Positions 38,572 through 47,560 of a DNA stretch of 64,000 bases are shown here, piece by piece. Numbering within the stretch: the first letter of the stretch is position 1; each line of letters opens with the position of its first letter. The translations under genes were made by a program, and so were the position numbers. Source of the stretch: Pseudomonas sp. N040 (GTDB lineage: Bacteria; Pseudomonadota; Gammaproteobacteria; Pseudomonadales; Pseudomonadaceae); NCBI RefSeq assembly GCF_015637705.1, contig NZ_JADOBE010000002.1, positions 62,001 to 126,000 on the forward strand, read 5' to 3'. A model generated the notes under the pieces. It had not been told where the DNA came from, did not search any database, and saw only the letters and a list, made by a program, of their open reading frames with translations.

Positions 38572-39603
38572 ATGACCGATTTTGCCCGCGCCAGTGCGCT
38601 CCACGGTTTTGCCGACTACGCGGCAAGCCAGCACCTCGATGCCCAGGAGATGCTCGCCCTGGCGGGGCTGCCGATAGATATCCTGGAGCAGTCGGAAAGC
38701 CTGATTTCCTACCGCAAGCTGGTCAGGCTGCTGAACCTCTGCGTGGCACGCACCGGCAACCCACTGTTTGGCTTGCAGTTCGGCCTGCACCAGGGGATCG
38801 GCATTCTGGGCCCCCTGCTCTACCTGATTCGCAATGCAAAGACCGTTGGCGAAGCCCTGCACGAGCTGTCGGCTTTCTATCACCTGCACTCGGGTGCCAA
38901 TGACGTGGCGCTGGAGACGGACGGACGCTATGCCCAGCTGAGTTTTACCGTGCTCGACGACAGCATCGAGGATGCCCGCCAGGGGGTGGAGCTGGCGGTC
39001 GGGGTGGGCTGGCAATTGATGCACATGCTGCTGGGCAAAAGCTGGGTGGCCGAGGCCTTGCTGCTGCAGGGAACGCCCTCGGGTGATCCGGCTGCCTACA
39101 AGCGCCTGCTCGGACACACGCCGCAATTCAATGCGTCCAGCAATGCCTGGCTGTTCAATGCGCGCTTACTGGAAATGCCGCTGAGTTCGGCCGATGAAGC
39201 CCTGCACCGGCTGATCAAGCAGCACCTCGAAGCCCTGGACGACATGTCCACCCAGGAGCTGCCCGATCATGTGCAAAGGCTGCTGCGCAGCCTGCTGCCC
39301 AATGGCCGGGTCAGCATCGAGCAGATTGCCGACCTGATGATGCTCAGCAGTCGCTCCCTGCAGCGTTACCTCGCCGATGAGGGAACCTCCTTCCAGCAGT
39401 TGCTGGACAAGACCCGGCAAGGCATGGCCAAGCGCTACCTGACCGACTCGTCGATCAGCATGACGCAGCTGGCCAGCATGCTCGGCTACTCGGATCTGAG
39501 CGCCTTTTCCCGGGCATTCCAGCGTTGGTTCGGGCTGTCCCCGAAAAACTGGCAGACCCGCTGCCTGCCGAAAAAGCCCAGGAAGTTGCACCTGCGCCAC
39601 TAA
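38572..39603 (+). CDS. AraC-family transcriptional regulator
   Basis: A 343-aa regulator with the AraC-binding-like N-terminal domain (FGLQFGLHQGIGILGPLLYL) and the C-terminal HTH pair (LSSRSLQRYLADEGTSFQQLL and ISMTQLASMLGYSDLSAFSRAF). The start at 38572 is chosen at the beginning of the domain; the frame is open from 38434. Divergent from the alcohol dehydrogenase, it is the best candidate regulator of the 16-kb leftward run. The intervening 186 bases contain no clean repeat. Confidence 0.9.
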   Translation: MTDFARASALHGFADYAASQHLDAQEMLALAGLPIDILEQSESLISYRKLVRLLNLCVARTGNPLFGLQFGLHQGIGILGPLLYLIRNAKTVGEALHELSAFYHLHSGANDVALETDGRYAQLSFTVLDDSIEDARQGVELAVGVGWQLMHMLLGKSWVAEALLLQGTPSGDPAAYKRLLGHTPQFNASSNAWLFNARLLEMPLSSADEALHRLIKQHLEALDDMSTQELPDHVQRLLRSLLPNGRVSIEQIADLMMLSSRSLQRYLADEGTSFQQLLDKTRQGMAKRYLTDSSISMTQLASMLGYSDLSAFSRAFQRWFGLSPKNWQTRCLPKKPRKLHLRH

Positions 39604-39615
39604 CCGCCTGCCGCG

Positions 39616-41088
39616 CTATTGCCCGCCGAGCATGCGCAGTGCGCCCATATCCTGCTTCTCAGCCAGGCCGCCGTCGTCTTCCTCGGTGAGCATCTTGCCC
39701 TGGAACTTCATGAAGCGCAGTTGCGAGACCAGCCACTTGGAGGGTGCCTGCTGATTGCCGTAGGCGTCGAGAATGGCCATCAGCTCCTCCACCACCGCCG
39801 GGTTGTCCCTGGCCACATTGGTCTTTTCCGAGAGGTCCGCCTGCAGGTCATACAACTCGGTCTTCTGCGGCCAGGTGGCGGTGTGCAGCAGCTTCCATTT
39901 GCCTTTGCGCACGCTGCCGCGGAAGGCTTCGACATTGATCAGGATGTCGCTGTGCGGGCTGGCCGCCTTGCTGGTCAGTACCGGCCAGATGTCCTTGCCA
40001 TCCAGCGGCTTGCCACCGTCCAGCGTACCGCCGGCCTGAGCAATCAGCGTCGGGAACCAGTCGACCATGTGCAGCGGCTCGTCGATGACCTGCCCGGCCG
40101 GAATATGCCCGGGCCAGCTGATGATCGTCGGTGTGCGCACCCCGCCCTCGTACAGCGTGCTCTTGCCGTCGCGCAGCGGTGCGTTGATGGCCGGCATCTT
40201 CAACCCGGCCGCACTGCCACCGGTGCCCGAGGCGATTTCCGCTGACAGCGGGCCGCCGTTGTCGCTGGTGAATACCACGATGGTGTTCTCCAGCATGCCT
40301 TTCTGCTTCAGGGCGGCCAGCACGCGGGCGATCGAGTCATCCATGGCGGTGACCATGCCGGCGTAAGTGCGCCGGGTCGGATCCTGGATGTCCGGGTAGC
40401 GGTCCTCGTACGCCTTGGGCGCCTGATACGGTGCGTGCGGCGCGAGGAACGGCATATACATGAACAGCGGCTTCTTGCCGTCATCGGCGGCAATCACCCG
40501 GACCATTTCATCGGCCAGCTGGGTGGTGTGGTAGCCGGTTTCCTTGAGGAACTCGCCGTTGCGCTGCCAGTCGACAAAGCCGGCCTTTTCCTTGGTGAAG
40601 TAATCCACTTCGCCGAGGATGCTGCCGTAGAAATGGTCGAAGCCGCGGTTCTGCGGCCAGTAGGCTTTCTTGTAGTGGCCCAGGTGCCACTTGCCGGTCA
40701 TCACCGTCTTGTAGCCGGCTTCCTTGAGTGCTGCCGGCAACGTGCGTTCCTGCAGCGGCAGGCCATAGGCGTGCGCGGGGAATACCACGAACGTCTGCAG
40801 GCCGTAGCGCATCGGGTAGCGTCCGGTCATCAGTGCCGCACGCGCCGGCGTGCACACCTGCTGGCCGTAGAACGACTGCAGCCGCGCACCGCTGGCGGCC
40901 AGTTGATCCAGCGTCGGCGTCTGGATGTCGCTGCCGTTGAAGCCGACATCGGCATGGCCAAGGTCATCGGCGAGGATGAACAGGATGTTCGGCTGCGAGC
41001 GGGTTTCGGCAGCGCTTGCGCTGGCTGTCGCACCAAGGCCACAGAGCAGGAACAGCAGAATCAGCAGCGGGTTGGGTCGACGGTACAT
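39616..41088 (-). CDS. Exported type I sulfatase (CTPAR motif)
   Basis: A 490-aa sulfatase resembling arylsulfatase B / N-acetylgalactosamine-4-sulfatase-like enzymes. The signal peptide is LLILLFLLCGLGATASASA. Metal motif ILADDLGHADVGFNG, formylglycine motif C79-T-P-A-R83, GKWHLGHYKK and the second metal site TSDNGG are present. It releases sulfate from an ester in the periplasm; the substrate is unknown. It follows the CTAGR sulfatase gene by 59 bases, probably in one operon; AGGAG precedes the start. The 3' end converges with the AraC gene. Confidence 0.9.
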   Translation of the reverse strand: MYRRPNPLLILLFLLCGLGATASASAAETRSQPNILFILADDLGHADVGFNGSDIQTPTLDQLAASGARLQSFYGQQVCTPARAALMTGRYPMRYGLQTFVVFPAHAYGLPLQERTLPAALKEAGYKTVMTGKWHLGHYKKAYWPQNRGFDHFYGSILGEVDYFTKEKAGFVDWQRNGEFLKETGYHTTQLADEMVRVIAADDGKKPLFMYMPFLAPHAPYQAPKAYEDRYPDIQDPTRRTYAGMVTAMDDSIARVLAALKQKGMLENTIVVFTSDNGGPLSAEIASGTGGSAAGLKMPAINAPLRDGKSTLYEGGVRTPTIISWPGHIPAGQVIDEPLHMVDWFPTLIAQAGGTLDGGKPLDGKDIWPVLTSKAASPHSDILINVEAFRGSVRKGKWKLLHTATWPQKTELYDLQADLSEKTNVARDNPAVVEELMAILDAYGNQQAPSKWLVSQLRFMKFQGKMLTEEDDGGLAEKQDMGALRMLGGQ

Positions 41089-41147
41089 GGGCTACTCCTG
41101 GAGGCACTGGGTTGAACATTCTGTTGAGCCGTCAGCTTTTGCAGGCC

Positions 41148-42704
41148 TCATTTGCCTGCAGCACGCTGCGCAGCCGCGGCCGCATTGATCTGCTGCATGG
41201 TGCCCCAGACCATCTTGCTCACGTCGCCGGACATGTTGACCTGGCGTGGCGGGAACGCCTTGAAGCTTTCCAGGTGCTGCTGCAGCAGGCCCATGACCGG
41301 CAGGTAGACCCAGCCCTTGGCCTCGATCCAGGCGCGGTTGACGTCGCCGTCCTGCCGCTCGAACGGGTCCATCAGCAGGTTGGTGATCAGCGGCCGGCCA
41401 TAGGATTGCAGCTGGTCATCCCACTTGCCGCCGCGCTTGGAGGCCAGCGAGACCTTCCAGGGGCCCATGCGCACGGCGGTCAGGTTGGCCTCGTCGTAAT
41501 AGAAGACATGGTTGCGCGCCGATTTCGGGCTCTTGCCGGTGAGGAAGTCGGTCTGGTCGAAACCATCCAGGTGCACCTTGTAGTCCATGGCGCCGTACTT
41601 CTGCCCTTTCAGCAGCTTGGCCACGGTATCCGGCTCGCCGGCCAGGGTGGCCAGGGTCGGGAACCAGTCTTCCATCGCCACGATGTCGGCCGAGACCTGA
41701 CCCGGTTGAATGTGCCCGGGCCAGCGGATCAATGCCGGCACGCGCACCCCGCCTTCCCAGGTAGTGCCCTTGTCGCCGCGGAAGGGCGTGGTGCCGCCTT
41801 CCGGCCACATGTACTGATAGGCGCCGTTGTCGGTGGTGTAGAGGACGATGGTGTTGTCGGCAATGCCGAGATCATCGAGCTGCTTGAGCAATGCGCCGAC
41901 ATGCCCGTCATGTTCGGCCAGCCCGGCGCCGTAGTTGTCGGATGCCGAGGCGCGCGAGGTGCCTTTCACGCCATCCTTGAGATGGGTGAACACGTGCATG
42001 CGGGTCGCGTTGTGCCAGACGAAGAACGGTTTTTCCGCCTTGACCTGACGGTCGATGAAGTCCTTGGCGTGGGCCAGCACTTCGTCATCGAAGTTTTCCA
42101 TGCGCTTGGCGGTCAGCGGGCCAACGTCCTTGGTCTCGCCATCCGCCGTGCCGGCAATCACCCCGCGCGGCAGGAAGGCCGTGCTCTTGCCCATGATCCG
42201 CGCACGATCGGCATCTTCCGGTTCTTCCTGGGCATTGAGGTGGTACAGGTTGCCCCAGAACTCGTCGAAACCGCGGCGGTGCGGCAGGTTCTCTTCCAGG
42301 TCACCCAGGTGGTTCTTGCCAAACTGGGCGGTGGCATAACCCTTGGTTTTGAGCACTTCGGCCAGGGTCAGGTCTTCCTTCTTCAGCCCGGTCGTCGAGC
42401 CTGGCAGGCCCACCAGGGTCATGCCGGTGCGCACCGGCAACTGCCCGGTGATGAACGCGGCGCGGCCGGCGGTGCAACTGGGGTGGCCGTAGAAGGAGGT
42501 CAGGCGCATGCCCTCGCGGCCGATGCGGTCGATGTTCGGTGTGGGCACGCCCATGATGTCGCCACCGAAGGAGGAGATGTTCATATAGCCGATGTCGTCG
42601 CCAAAGATCACCAGGATATTCGGCTGCGCCGGAGCAGGTACCGCCCAGGCAGACGGACCCGGTAGCGTGCAGGCGAGCAACAGGCAGAGCAGGCGGGTAA
42701 GCAT
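41148..42704 (-). CDS. Exported type I sulfatase (CTAGR motif)
   Basis: A 518-aa sulfatase with signal peptide LTRLLCLLLACTLPGPSAWA, metal motif VIFGDDIGYMNIS, formylglycine motif C77-T-A-G-R81 and GDKGTTWEGGVRVPALIRWP (bases about 41725-41785). It is closely similar in layout to the sulfatase at 12425, including GYDQT/GFDQT and MDPFER near the C-terminus, so the two are paralogues 29 kb apart. AAGGAGA lies nine bases before the start. Divergent from an AraC regulator. Confidence 0.9.
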   Translation of the reverse strand: MLTRLLCLLLACTLPGPSAWAVPAPAQPNILVIFGDDIGYMNISSFGGDIMGVPTPNIDRIGREGMRLTSFYGHPSCTAGRAAFITGQLPVRTGMTLVGLPGSTTGLKKEDLTLAEVLKTKGYATAQFGKNHLGDLEENLPHRRGFDEFWGNLYHLNAQEEPEDADRARIMGKSTAFLPRGVIAGTADGETKDVGPLTAKRMENFDDEVLAHAKDFIDRQVKAEKPFFVWHNATRMHVFTHLKDGVKGTSRASASDNYGAGLAEHDGHVGALLKQLDDLGIADNTIVLYTTDNGAYQYMWPEGGTTPFRGDKGTTWEGGVRVPALIRWPGHIQPGQVSADIVAMEDWFPTLATLAGEPDTVAKLLKGQKYGAMDYKVHLDGFDQTDFLTGKSPKSARNHVFYYDEANLTAVRMGPWKVSLASKRGGKWDDQLQSYGRPLITNLLMDPFERQDGDVNRAWIEAKGWVYLPVMGLLQQHLESFKAFPPRQVNMSGDVSKMVWGTMQQINAAAAAQRAAGK

Positions 42705-42820
42705 TTTTGTAGTCTCCTTGGCTTTACCGGTGATGGGTGGCGCATGCCGCGACAGGCACGGCTCGACGCAGGCAAGTACGGTTGCTCGAGAGTAAAGGGA
42801 TAGCGCGCGCTTTTATTGTT

Positions 42821-42849
42821 TATCCGAGCCAAGTTATTTAGTATCCGAG
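42821..42849. promoter_or_regulatory. Direct repeat TATCCGAG with 21-bp spacing (candidate AraC site)
   Basis: TATCCGAG occurs at 42821-42828 and 42842-42849, 21 bases apart start to start, two helical turns. This is the classical geometry of AraC-family half-sites. It ends two bases before the ATG of the AraC gene and lies in the divergent promoter shared with the sulfatase pair, so autoregulation and control of the sulfatases are both plausible. Confidence 0.5.
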
Positions 42850-42851
42850 AC

Positions 42852-43895
42852 ATGAAGAGAACACCGGCAATAACCGCCTATCACTCCCGCGCGGAGTCGC
42901 TGTATGGCATCGTCGAGGTGGCTGTCGCGCTTGGTCGCGAGCCGCAGCTGGACGCCATGCTGCAACGCCACGGTTTTTCCCGCGGCCTGCTGGCCGATCC
43001 CGAAAGCCGGATTTCCTTCAATGCGCTGTGCCAACTGCACGAAGACTGCGCCGCCGAATGGGATTGCGCGGATTTCGGCCTGCGCCTGGCGCGCATCCAG
43101 AACCTCAACATTCTCGGCCCGGTCGGCCTAGTCGCACGCCTGAGCGACAACGTCGGTGCAGCACTGAAGGCGCTGGCTGACCGCATGAGCATCCATTCCA
43201 CCGGCTACACCGCCAGCCTCGACGAGGGTGACAGTGCCAAGGGCCGGCCGGCCTCGATCAGCTTCCTGCCCAGGCCCGGCTCGCAATCGGGCCGGCAAAT
43301 CCAGGAACTGTCGCTGGGCATCGCACGCAACATCCTGGTCATCGCTACCGGCCAGGCCGACTTCCGGCCCCTGCGCGTCGACTTTCAGCATCCGCCGCCG
43401 GCCGACCCGGAGCCGGCCAGGCAGTTCTTTGCCGCGCCGGTCAATTACGCCAGGCCCGGCAACACGCTGTACTTCGACCCGGCCCTGCTGGCGCTGCCCA
43501 CCGCCATCCGCGACACCGCTTACGCGCCGATCATCAACGCCTACCTGGAGCAGATCCGGCCCAGCGTGGAGAAGGACATCCTGGCCTCGACGCGGCAGCT
43601 GATCGGCAAGCTGCTGGCCACCGGTCGTTGTTCGCGCGAGCACGTGGCCGACTGCCTGCACCTGCATCCACGCACCTTCCAGCGCCGCCTCAGCGATGCA
43701 GGCGTGACCTTCAACCAGTTGCTGGATGACTATCGCAAGACCCTGGCCATGGATCTGCTGACACAGCAGGACCTGCCCCTGATCCAGGTTGCCGATGTGC
43801 TCGGCTATGCCGACCAGAGCACCTTCAATCAGGCCTTCCGGCGCTGGACCAGCAGTACCCCGATGAAATTCCGCGCCGCGCAAACAGCCCGCTGA
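42852..43895 (+). CDS. AraC-family transcriptional regulator
   Basis: A 347-aa regulator with the AraC-binding-like N-terminal domain and a C-terminal HTH pair (LHPRTFQRRLSDAGVTFNQLL and LPLIQVADVLGYADQSTFNQAFRRW). The ATG at 42852 is preferred over an in-frame TTG at 42816. Divergent from the two-sulfatase operon at 39616-42704. A pair of 21-bp-phased direct repeats lies immediately before the start. Confidence 0.9.
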   Translation: MKRTPAITAYHSRAESLYGIVEVAVALGREPQLDAMLQRHGFSRGLLADPESRISFNALCQLHEDCAAEWDCADFGLRLARIQNLNILGPVGLVARLSDNVGAALKALADRMSIHSTGYTASLDEGDSAKGRPASISFLPRPGSQSGRQIQELSLGIARNILVIATGQADFRPLRVDFQHPPPADPEPARQFFAAPVNYARPGNTLYFDPALLALPTAIRDTAYAPIINAYLEQIRPSVEKDILASTRQLIGKLLATGRCSREHVADCLHLHPRTFQRRLSDAGVTFNQLLDDYRKTLAMDLLTQQDLPLIQVADVLGYADQSTFNQAFRRWTSSTPMKFRAAQTAR

Positions 43896-44063
43896 GTGGT
43901 GCCGCAGCAAGCGCCAGCCAGCCGCCGCGCGCAACCAGCCACAGCCGGGCAGCAGCGTGCTGGCGGCAAATGCCAAACTTATGGCATGTCTTCACAATCC
44001 AGCCGGCGTGATCTCGGGTTTCATGCAGCGATCCTCATCCTCGCCTGCTGAAGACATTCCCGA

Positions 44064-45491
44064 ATGAACCCGAACACCTCGTTACCACTGCCCCTGAACC
44101 AGATAGCGTTCTCGGTCATCGACCTGCGCCGCACTGAAGCCTGGTGGCGCGAAGGGCTGGGCTTTCTGCCCGCCGGTGGCAATCGCCTGCTGTTTCGCGG
44201 CCCGCTGATCTCGGCCATCCAGAATGTGCCTGGCGCGGCCATGACCTGCTGGTGCCTGCTCGGACGCAACGACTGGAGCCAGATCGAGATGTTCCAGTAC
44301 GAGTCACCCACCTCGAAGCTGCTGCCGACCGACTTCAAGCCCAACGACATCGGCTACACCCGCTGTGGCGTCTGGGTGGCGGACTTCGACTCGGCTCTCG
44401 CGCGGCTGGCCCGCCTGGACACGCGACCACTGGCGCCCCCCATCGGCAGCCTTGGTCAACGCCGCGTCTGCGTGCGCAACCCGGACGGCGTGTATGTCGA
44501 ACTGATGGAAGCAGACCCGCTACCCGCACAGAATCGCCTGGGGCGCCAGGACTGCCCGGTGGCATTGCGCTATGTCAGCATGTCCACCCCGGACATGGCC
44601 CGCTCGCTGGCCTTCCTGGTCGACGGCCTGGGCCTGGCGGAACTGGACACCCAGCTGCATGACGACGCGCACGAGGCCCTCTGGGGGCTGGCGGGTGCCC
44701 AGTGCACGCGCCGGGTACTCGGCGGCCCCAGCCTGCTGCTGGAGGTCGTCGAATACCAGCAGCCCAGGGGCCAGCCGTGGCGCCAGGGTTATCGGGTCTG
44801 TGACCAGGGCATCCTAAACATCTGCTTTGGCGATCCGCTCAACCGCCACGGGGTGAATGCCATGCACCAGCGGGCGCTCAAGGCCGGGGCCAGAGCAAAC
44901 TCGCGGCCGATCCACACGCTGCGGGCGGGCTGCGTCTACGCCAACGACCCGCTCGGGTTTTCCTACGAATTCATGTGGGCGGCGCCCGGACGCGGTCACC
45001 GCAACTACGGCTTCAGCGTCCTGCCGGTCAACCGGCGCCCGCTGCCGGACAACCAGCGCGCCGGCAGCAGCCTGGTGATCAACGCACCGGCCGCCGAGCT
45101 GTTCCAACTGGTGAATGACAACGCGGCGCTGAGCCGCTGGTCGGGGCTCGGCCGTTTCGCCCAGATCGCCACGCCCTCCGGCGCCGCATGCGGTGTGGGT
45201 GGCGAGCGCAGCGTGGCGACCCCGCTGGGCACCCTGCGTGAGCAGATCACCGCGTGGCAGCCCGGGCACTGCGTGCGCTACCGGATTGTCGGCAGCCGGC
45301 TAATGCGCAATCACCAGGGCCTGATCAGCCTTGCGCCGGAGACCGGTGGAACCCGCGTGACCTGGATCATCCGCTTTCGCTGCGGCATCCCCGGACTCGG
45401 CGGCCTGCTGCGGCGGGTCATGCAGGGCAAGCTGGAAAAAGCCCTCGCCGGCCTGCAGCAATACCAGGCCAGCCACCCCAAACAGCACTGA
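44064..45491 (+). CDS. VOC-VOC-SRPBCC fusion protein
   Basis: A 475-aa protein. Residues about 8-150 and 165-310 are two VOC modules (ends PDGVYVELME and PLGFSYEFMW), related to the two-module protein at 23362. Residues about 335-470 are an SRPBCC/polyketide-cyclase-like domain (LVINAPAAELFQLVNDNAALSRWSG region, GGTRVTWIIRF), a hydrophobic ligand-binding fold. The first metal-ligand His of each VOC module is missing (LNQIAFSV, LRYVSMST), so catalysis of the extradiol type is not supported. It may bind or isomerise a bulky hydrophobic intermediate (inference). Confidence 0.8.
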   Translation: MNPNTSLPLPLNQIAFSVIDLRRTEAWWREGLGFLPAGGNRLLFRGPLISAIQNVPGAAMTCWCLLGRNDWSQIEMFQYESPTSKLLPTDFKPNDIGYTRCGVWVADFDSALARLARLDTRPLAPPIGSLGQRRVCVRNPDGVYVELMEADPLPAQNRLGRQDCPVALRYVSMSTPDMARSLAFLVDGLGLAELDTQLHDDAHEALWGLAGAQCTRRVLGGPSLLLEVVEYQQPRGQPWRQGYRVCDQGILNICFGDPLNRHGVNAMHQRALKAGARANSRPIHTLRAGCVYANDPLGFSYEFMWAAPGRGHRNYGFSVLPVNRRPLPDNQRAGSSLVINAPAAELFQLVNDNAALSRWSGLGRFAQIATPSGAACGVGGERSVATPLGTLREQITAWQPGHCVRYRIVGSRLMRNHQGLISLAPETGGTRVTWIIRFRCGIPGLGGLLRRVMQGKLEKALAGLQQYQASHPKQH

Positions 45492-45505
45492 ATAACCCGT
45501 CAGGC

Positions 45506-45529
45506 GCCCGCAGAGCCTGGCTCGCGGGC
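45506..45529. terminator. Hairpin between convergent genes
   Basis: GCCCGC-A-GAGCC-T-GGCTC-GCGGGC forms a near-perfect 11-bp stem between the VOC-SRPBCC gene and the convergent AraC gene. The T-run is weak on both sides (CTTCC), so it may stop transcription in either direction only partly. Confidence 0.5.
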
Positions 45530-45541
45530 CTTCCACAGGCC

Positions 45542-46573
45542 TCAGGCAGACGTGGCACTTCCCCCATGCTCCTCGGGAGGATGACCGGACTGCTTGCGAT
45601 ACTCCTGGGGCGAACAGCCGGTCCAGCGGCGAAACGCCCGCGAAAAGGAGCTGGGTTCGTTATAGCCGAGCATCAAGGCCACATCGGTCAGCCGATAGGC
45701 CCCCTTGCCCACATATTCCAGCGCCAGCGCCCGCCGCACATCCTCGACCAGATCGCCGAATTCCAGGCGCTGTTCGCTCAGGCGCCGTTGCAGGGTGCGC
45801 ACGCTCATGCCCAGCGTGTCGGCAATATTCACCAGCCCGCTGCGGTTGCTCTCGAGCCCGGCAGCGATGGCCTGTGAGACATCGACCAGCAGGGAGTCCG
45901 ACTCGTACTTTTCTTTCTGCGACTCGAGAAAAGGTTGCAGCGCCTTGAACAGCCGCCGATCCGCGGTAACTATCGGCATCTCCAGTACCGACTTGTGGAT
46001 GTACAGGCCGCTCACCGGCTGCTCGAAATACAGCGGGCAACCGAAGAACTCGCGCAGCGGCCCGGTATCAGCCGGCCGCTGATGGGTGAAGTCAACCCTG
46101 AGCGGGGTCAGCCGGCTGCCGGTCACCTCGCGCCAACTGGCCAGCATCAGCGACAGGATGTATTCCGAATACTGGCGACTGAGGCTGGTGGCCGGGTCGG
46201 CAAGCCGGTAGGAAACGAAGATCTGGCCAGCGCTCTCTTGCACCTCAACCTGCTCGATTGTCCCGCGCACGATCAGATAGCGGCTCAACCCGTACTGGGT
46301 GTCACCCAGCTTGTCCAGGCTGCGCAGCGCCTGTCCGAGCACCCCCAGGTCGGTGGACAGCGTCTGCTGGCCGATGTGCAGCCCGACCGAGTCATCCGCC
46401 TGCGCCGCCAGCTCCAGCAGCAACACCATCTGCGCGGTAAAGCACTCGTATTCGGAATCGGTGAAGAAACCCTCATCGAGCCCCGCCTGGGCAATGTAGG
46501 GTCGAAGGATGTCTGCAAAGCGGCGGAATATCCTTTCTGGCCGAGCATTATATTTTTTATTTTCAGCTGACAT
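45542..46573 (-). CDS. AraC-family transcriptional regulator
   Basis: A 343-aa regulator with the AraC-binding-like N-terminal domain and the HTH pair (MSVRTLQRRLSEQRLEFGDLV and YRLTDVALMLGYNEPSSFSRAFRRW). ATG 46573 is preferred (weak AAGAGA upstream); ATG 46591 is an alternative in the same frame. It points away from a nearly 1-kb gene-free region that leads into the DUF1302 gene, and may control that gene. Confidence 0.88.
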   Translation of the reverse strand: MSAENKKYNARPERIFRRFADILRPYIAQAGLDEGFFTDSEYECFTAQMVLLLELAAQADDSVGLHIGQQTLSTDLGVLGQALRSLDKLGDTQYGLSRYLIVRGTIEQVEVQESAGQIFVSYRLADPATSLSRQYSEYILSLMLASWREVTGSRLTPLRVDFTHQRPADTGPLREFFGCPLYFEQPVSGLYIHKSVLEMPIVTADRRLFKALQPFLESQKEKYESDSLLVDVSQAIAAGLESNRSGLVNIADTLGMSVRTLQRRLSEQRLEFGDLVEDVRRALALEYVGKGAYRLTDVALMLGYNEPSSFSRAFRRWTGCSPQEYRKQSGHPPEEHGGSATSA

Positions 46574-46895
46574 TTTCCATCTCTTGAACATCTAGCAGCC
46601 AATGCTGCATTCGGCACGCGCACGCGGCAGTTGGACCCATTCAGATTCAGGCAGGCAGCAGGCTTGCGCGGGCAGAGCTCGTCTGCGTCCAGCCGGGCGA
46701 AACCACCAGGCCGCACCGATTGTTGATCGGCGCAGTATGCCCCCCACCTGACATCAAATGCCAAGAAGTTGGCACGAAATACCCAGCACCCGCAGCCACC
46801 TTTCAGAAGAATACCCATCCACAACTGGCGGGGCAAAGGCTGTCCGGTTCCGCTGTGAGTGCCAGGTACCACCAACACCACTTCATGGTGATTTA

Positions 46896-46927
46896 CGGTG
46901 GCGGTCAATGACTGCCACCGTTTTTTT
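46896..46927 (+). terminator. Rho-independent terminator in a gene-free region
   Basis: CGGTGGC (46896-46902) pairs with GCCACCG (46914-46920), followed by seven T. No plus-strand protein gene ends just before it, so it may end a leader transcript or a small RNA. Confidence 0.65.
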
Positions 46928-47293
46928 CTAATGAATACAAGCCCTGTCAGCTACGCAGTTGCAGGGCATCAGGCTGACCGACAGAGCGGGTCGCGTAAGC
47001 CCCGGCTCTTAAAACAATACCCACAAAACTGTCAGGTACTTGGTTTGGCAATACAACTCCATCAATCAGCGACCCTGATGTTCCCAGAACCCGGCAAGGC
47101 ATCCGTCCGGGTCCCAGGCAGCGTGTGCGAAGCATCAAGTTTCCGGGCGTTCACCGGCATTGGCCAGCACCTGCGGGTGCGCAGCGGGCGCAAACAACAG
47201 AGGTTGTTCCAGGCTGCGCCGGGACTGGGCGGTAATTCATTTTTTTGTCCGAAACACTACAGATTTCCCCGCTTCACGACCCTAGTGTTGCGC

Positions 47294-47309
47294 CTGAGCA
47301 AACGCTCAG
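47294..47309. promoter_or_regulatory. Palindrome CTGAGC-AAAC-GCTCAG upstream of DUF1302
   Basis: A perfect 6-bp-arm dyad with four-base spacer, 252 bases before the DUF1302 start. Operator or small hairpin; no binding protein can be assigned. Confidence 0.3.
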
Positions 47310-47560
47310 CTGCATGGATAGCCACAGGGGGCGCCCAGCACCCCGGTCAGGTTAATCCACCCAACGCCACCGCGTTTGTCCATCCATTTCAGCCTGCAGA
47401 GCAGCGCATGGCCTGTCTCTTCATGTCGCGCCATGCACGCTACAGATCCCTCATTCGCTTCGACAGATGTGCGCAATAACAGCACCAACGTATCCATGCC
47501 TGGATGCGCCAGCAGCAAATTTTTTTTGAACCCGTCACAAAAACCAGGTGAGTAAGCACC

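Larger units (their letters stand above)
46592..47560. other. Gene-free region upstream of the DUF1302 gene
   Basis: About 970 bases without a convincing gene. The frames that stay open here have arbitrary composition and no recognisable domain. It contains a terminator-like hairpin (46896-46927), a CTGAGC-AAAC-GCTCAG palindrome (47294-47309), an imperfect GCATGGC/GCCATGC pair (47406-47436) and T-rich tracts near 47238 and 47520. It probably holds the regulated promoter of DUF1302 and possibly a small RNA. Confidence 0.5.

Noticed and set aside
46898..47479. Plus-strand open frame of 193 codons before DUF1302
   Set aside because: Its start lies inside a terminator hairpin, it has no ribosome-binding site or recognisable domain, and its composition is arbitrary.
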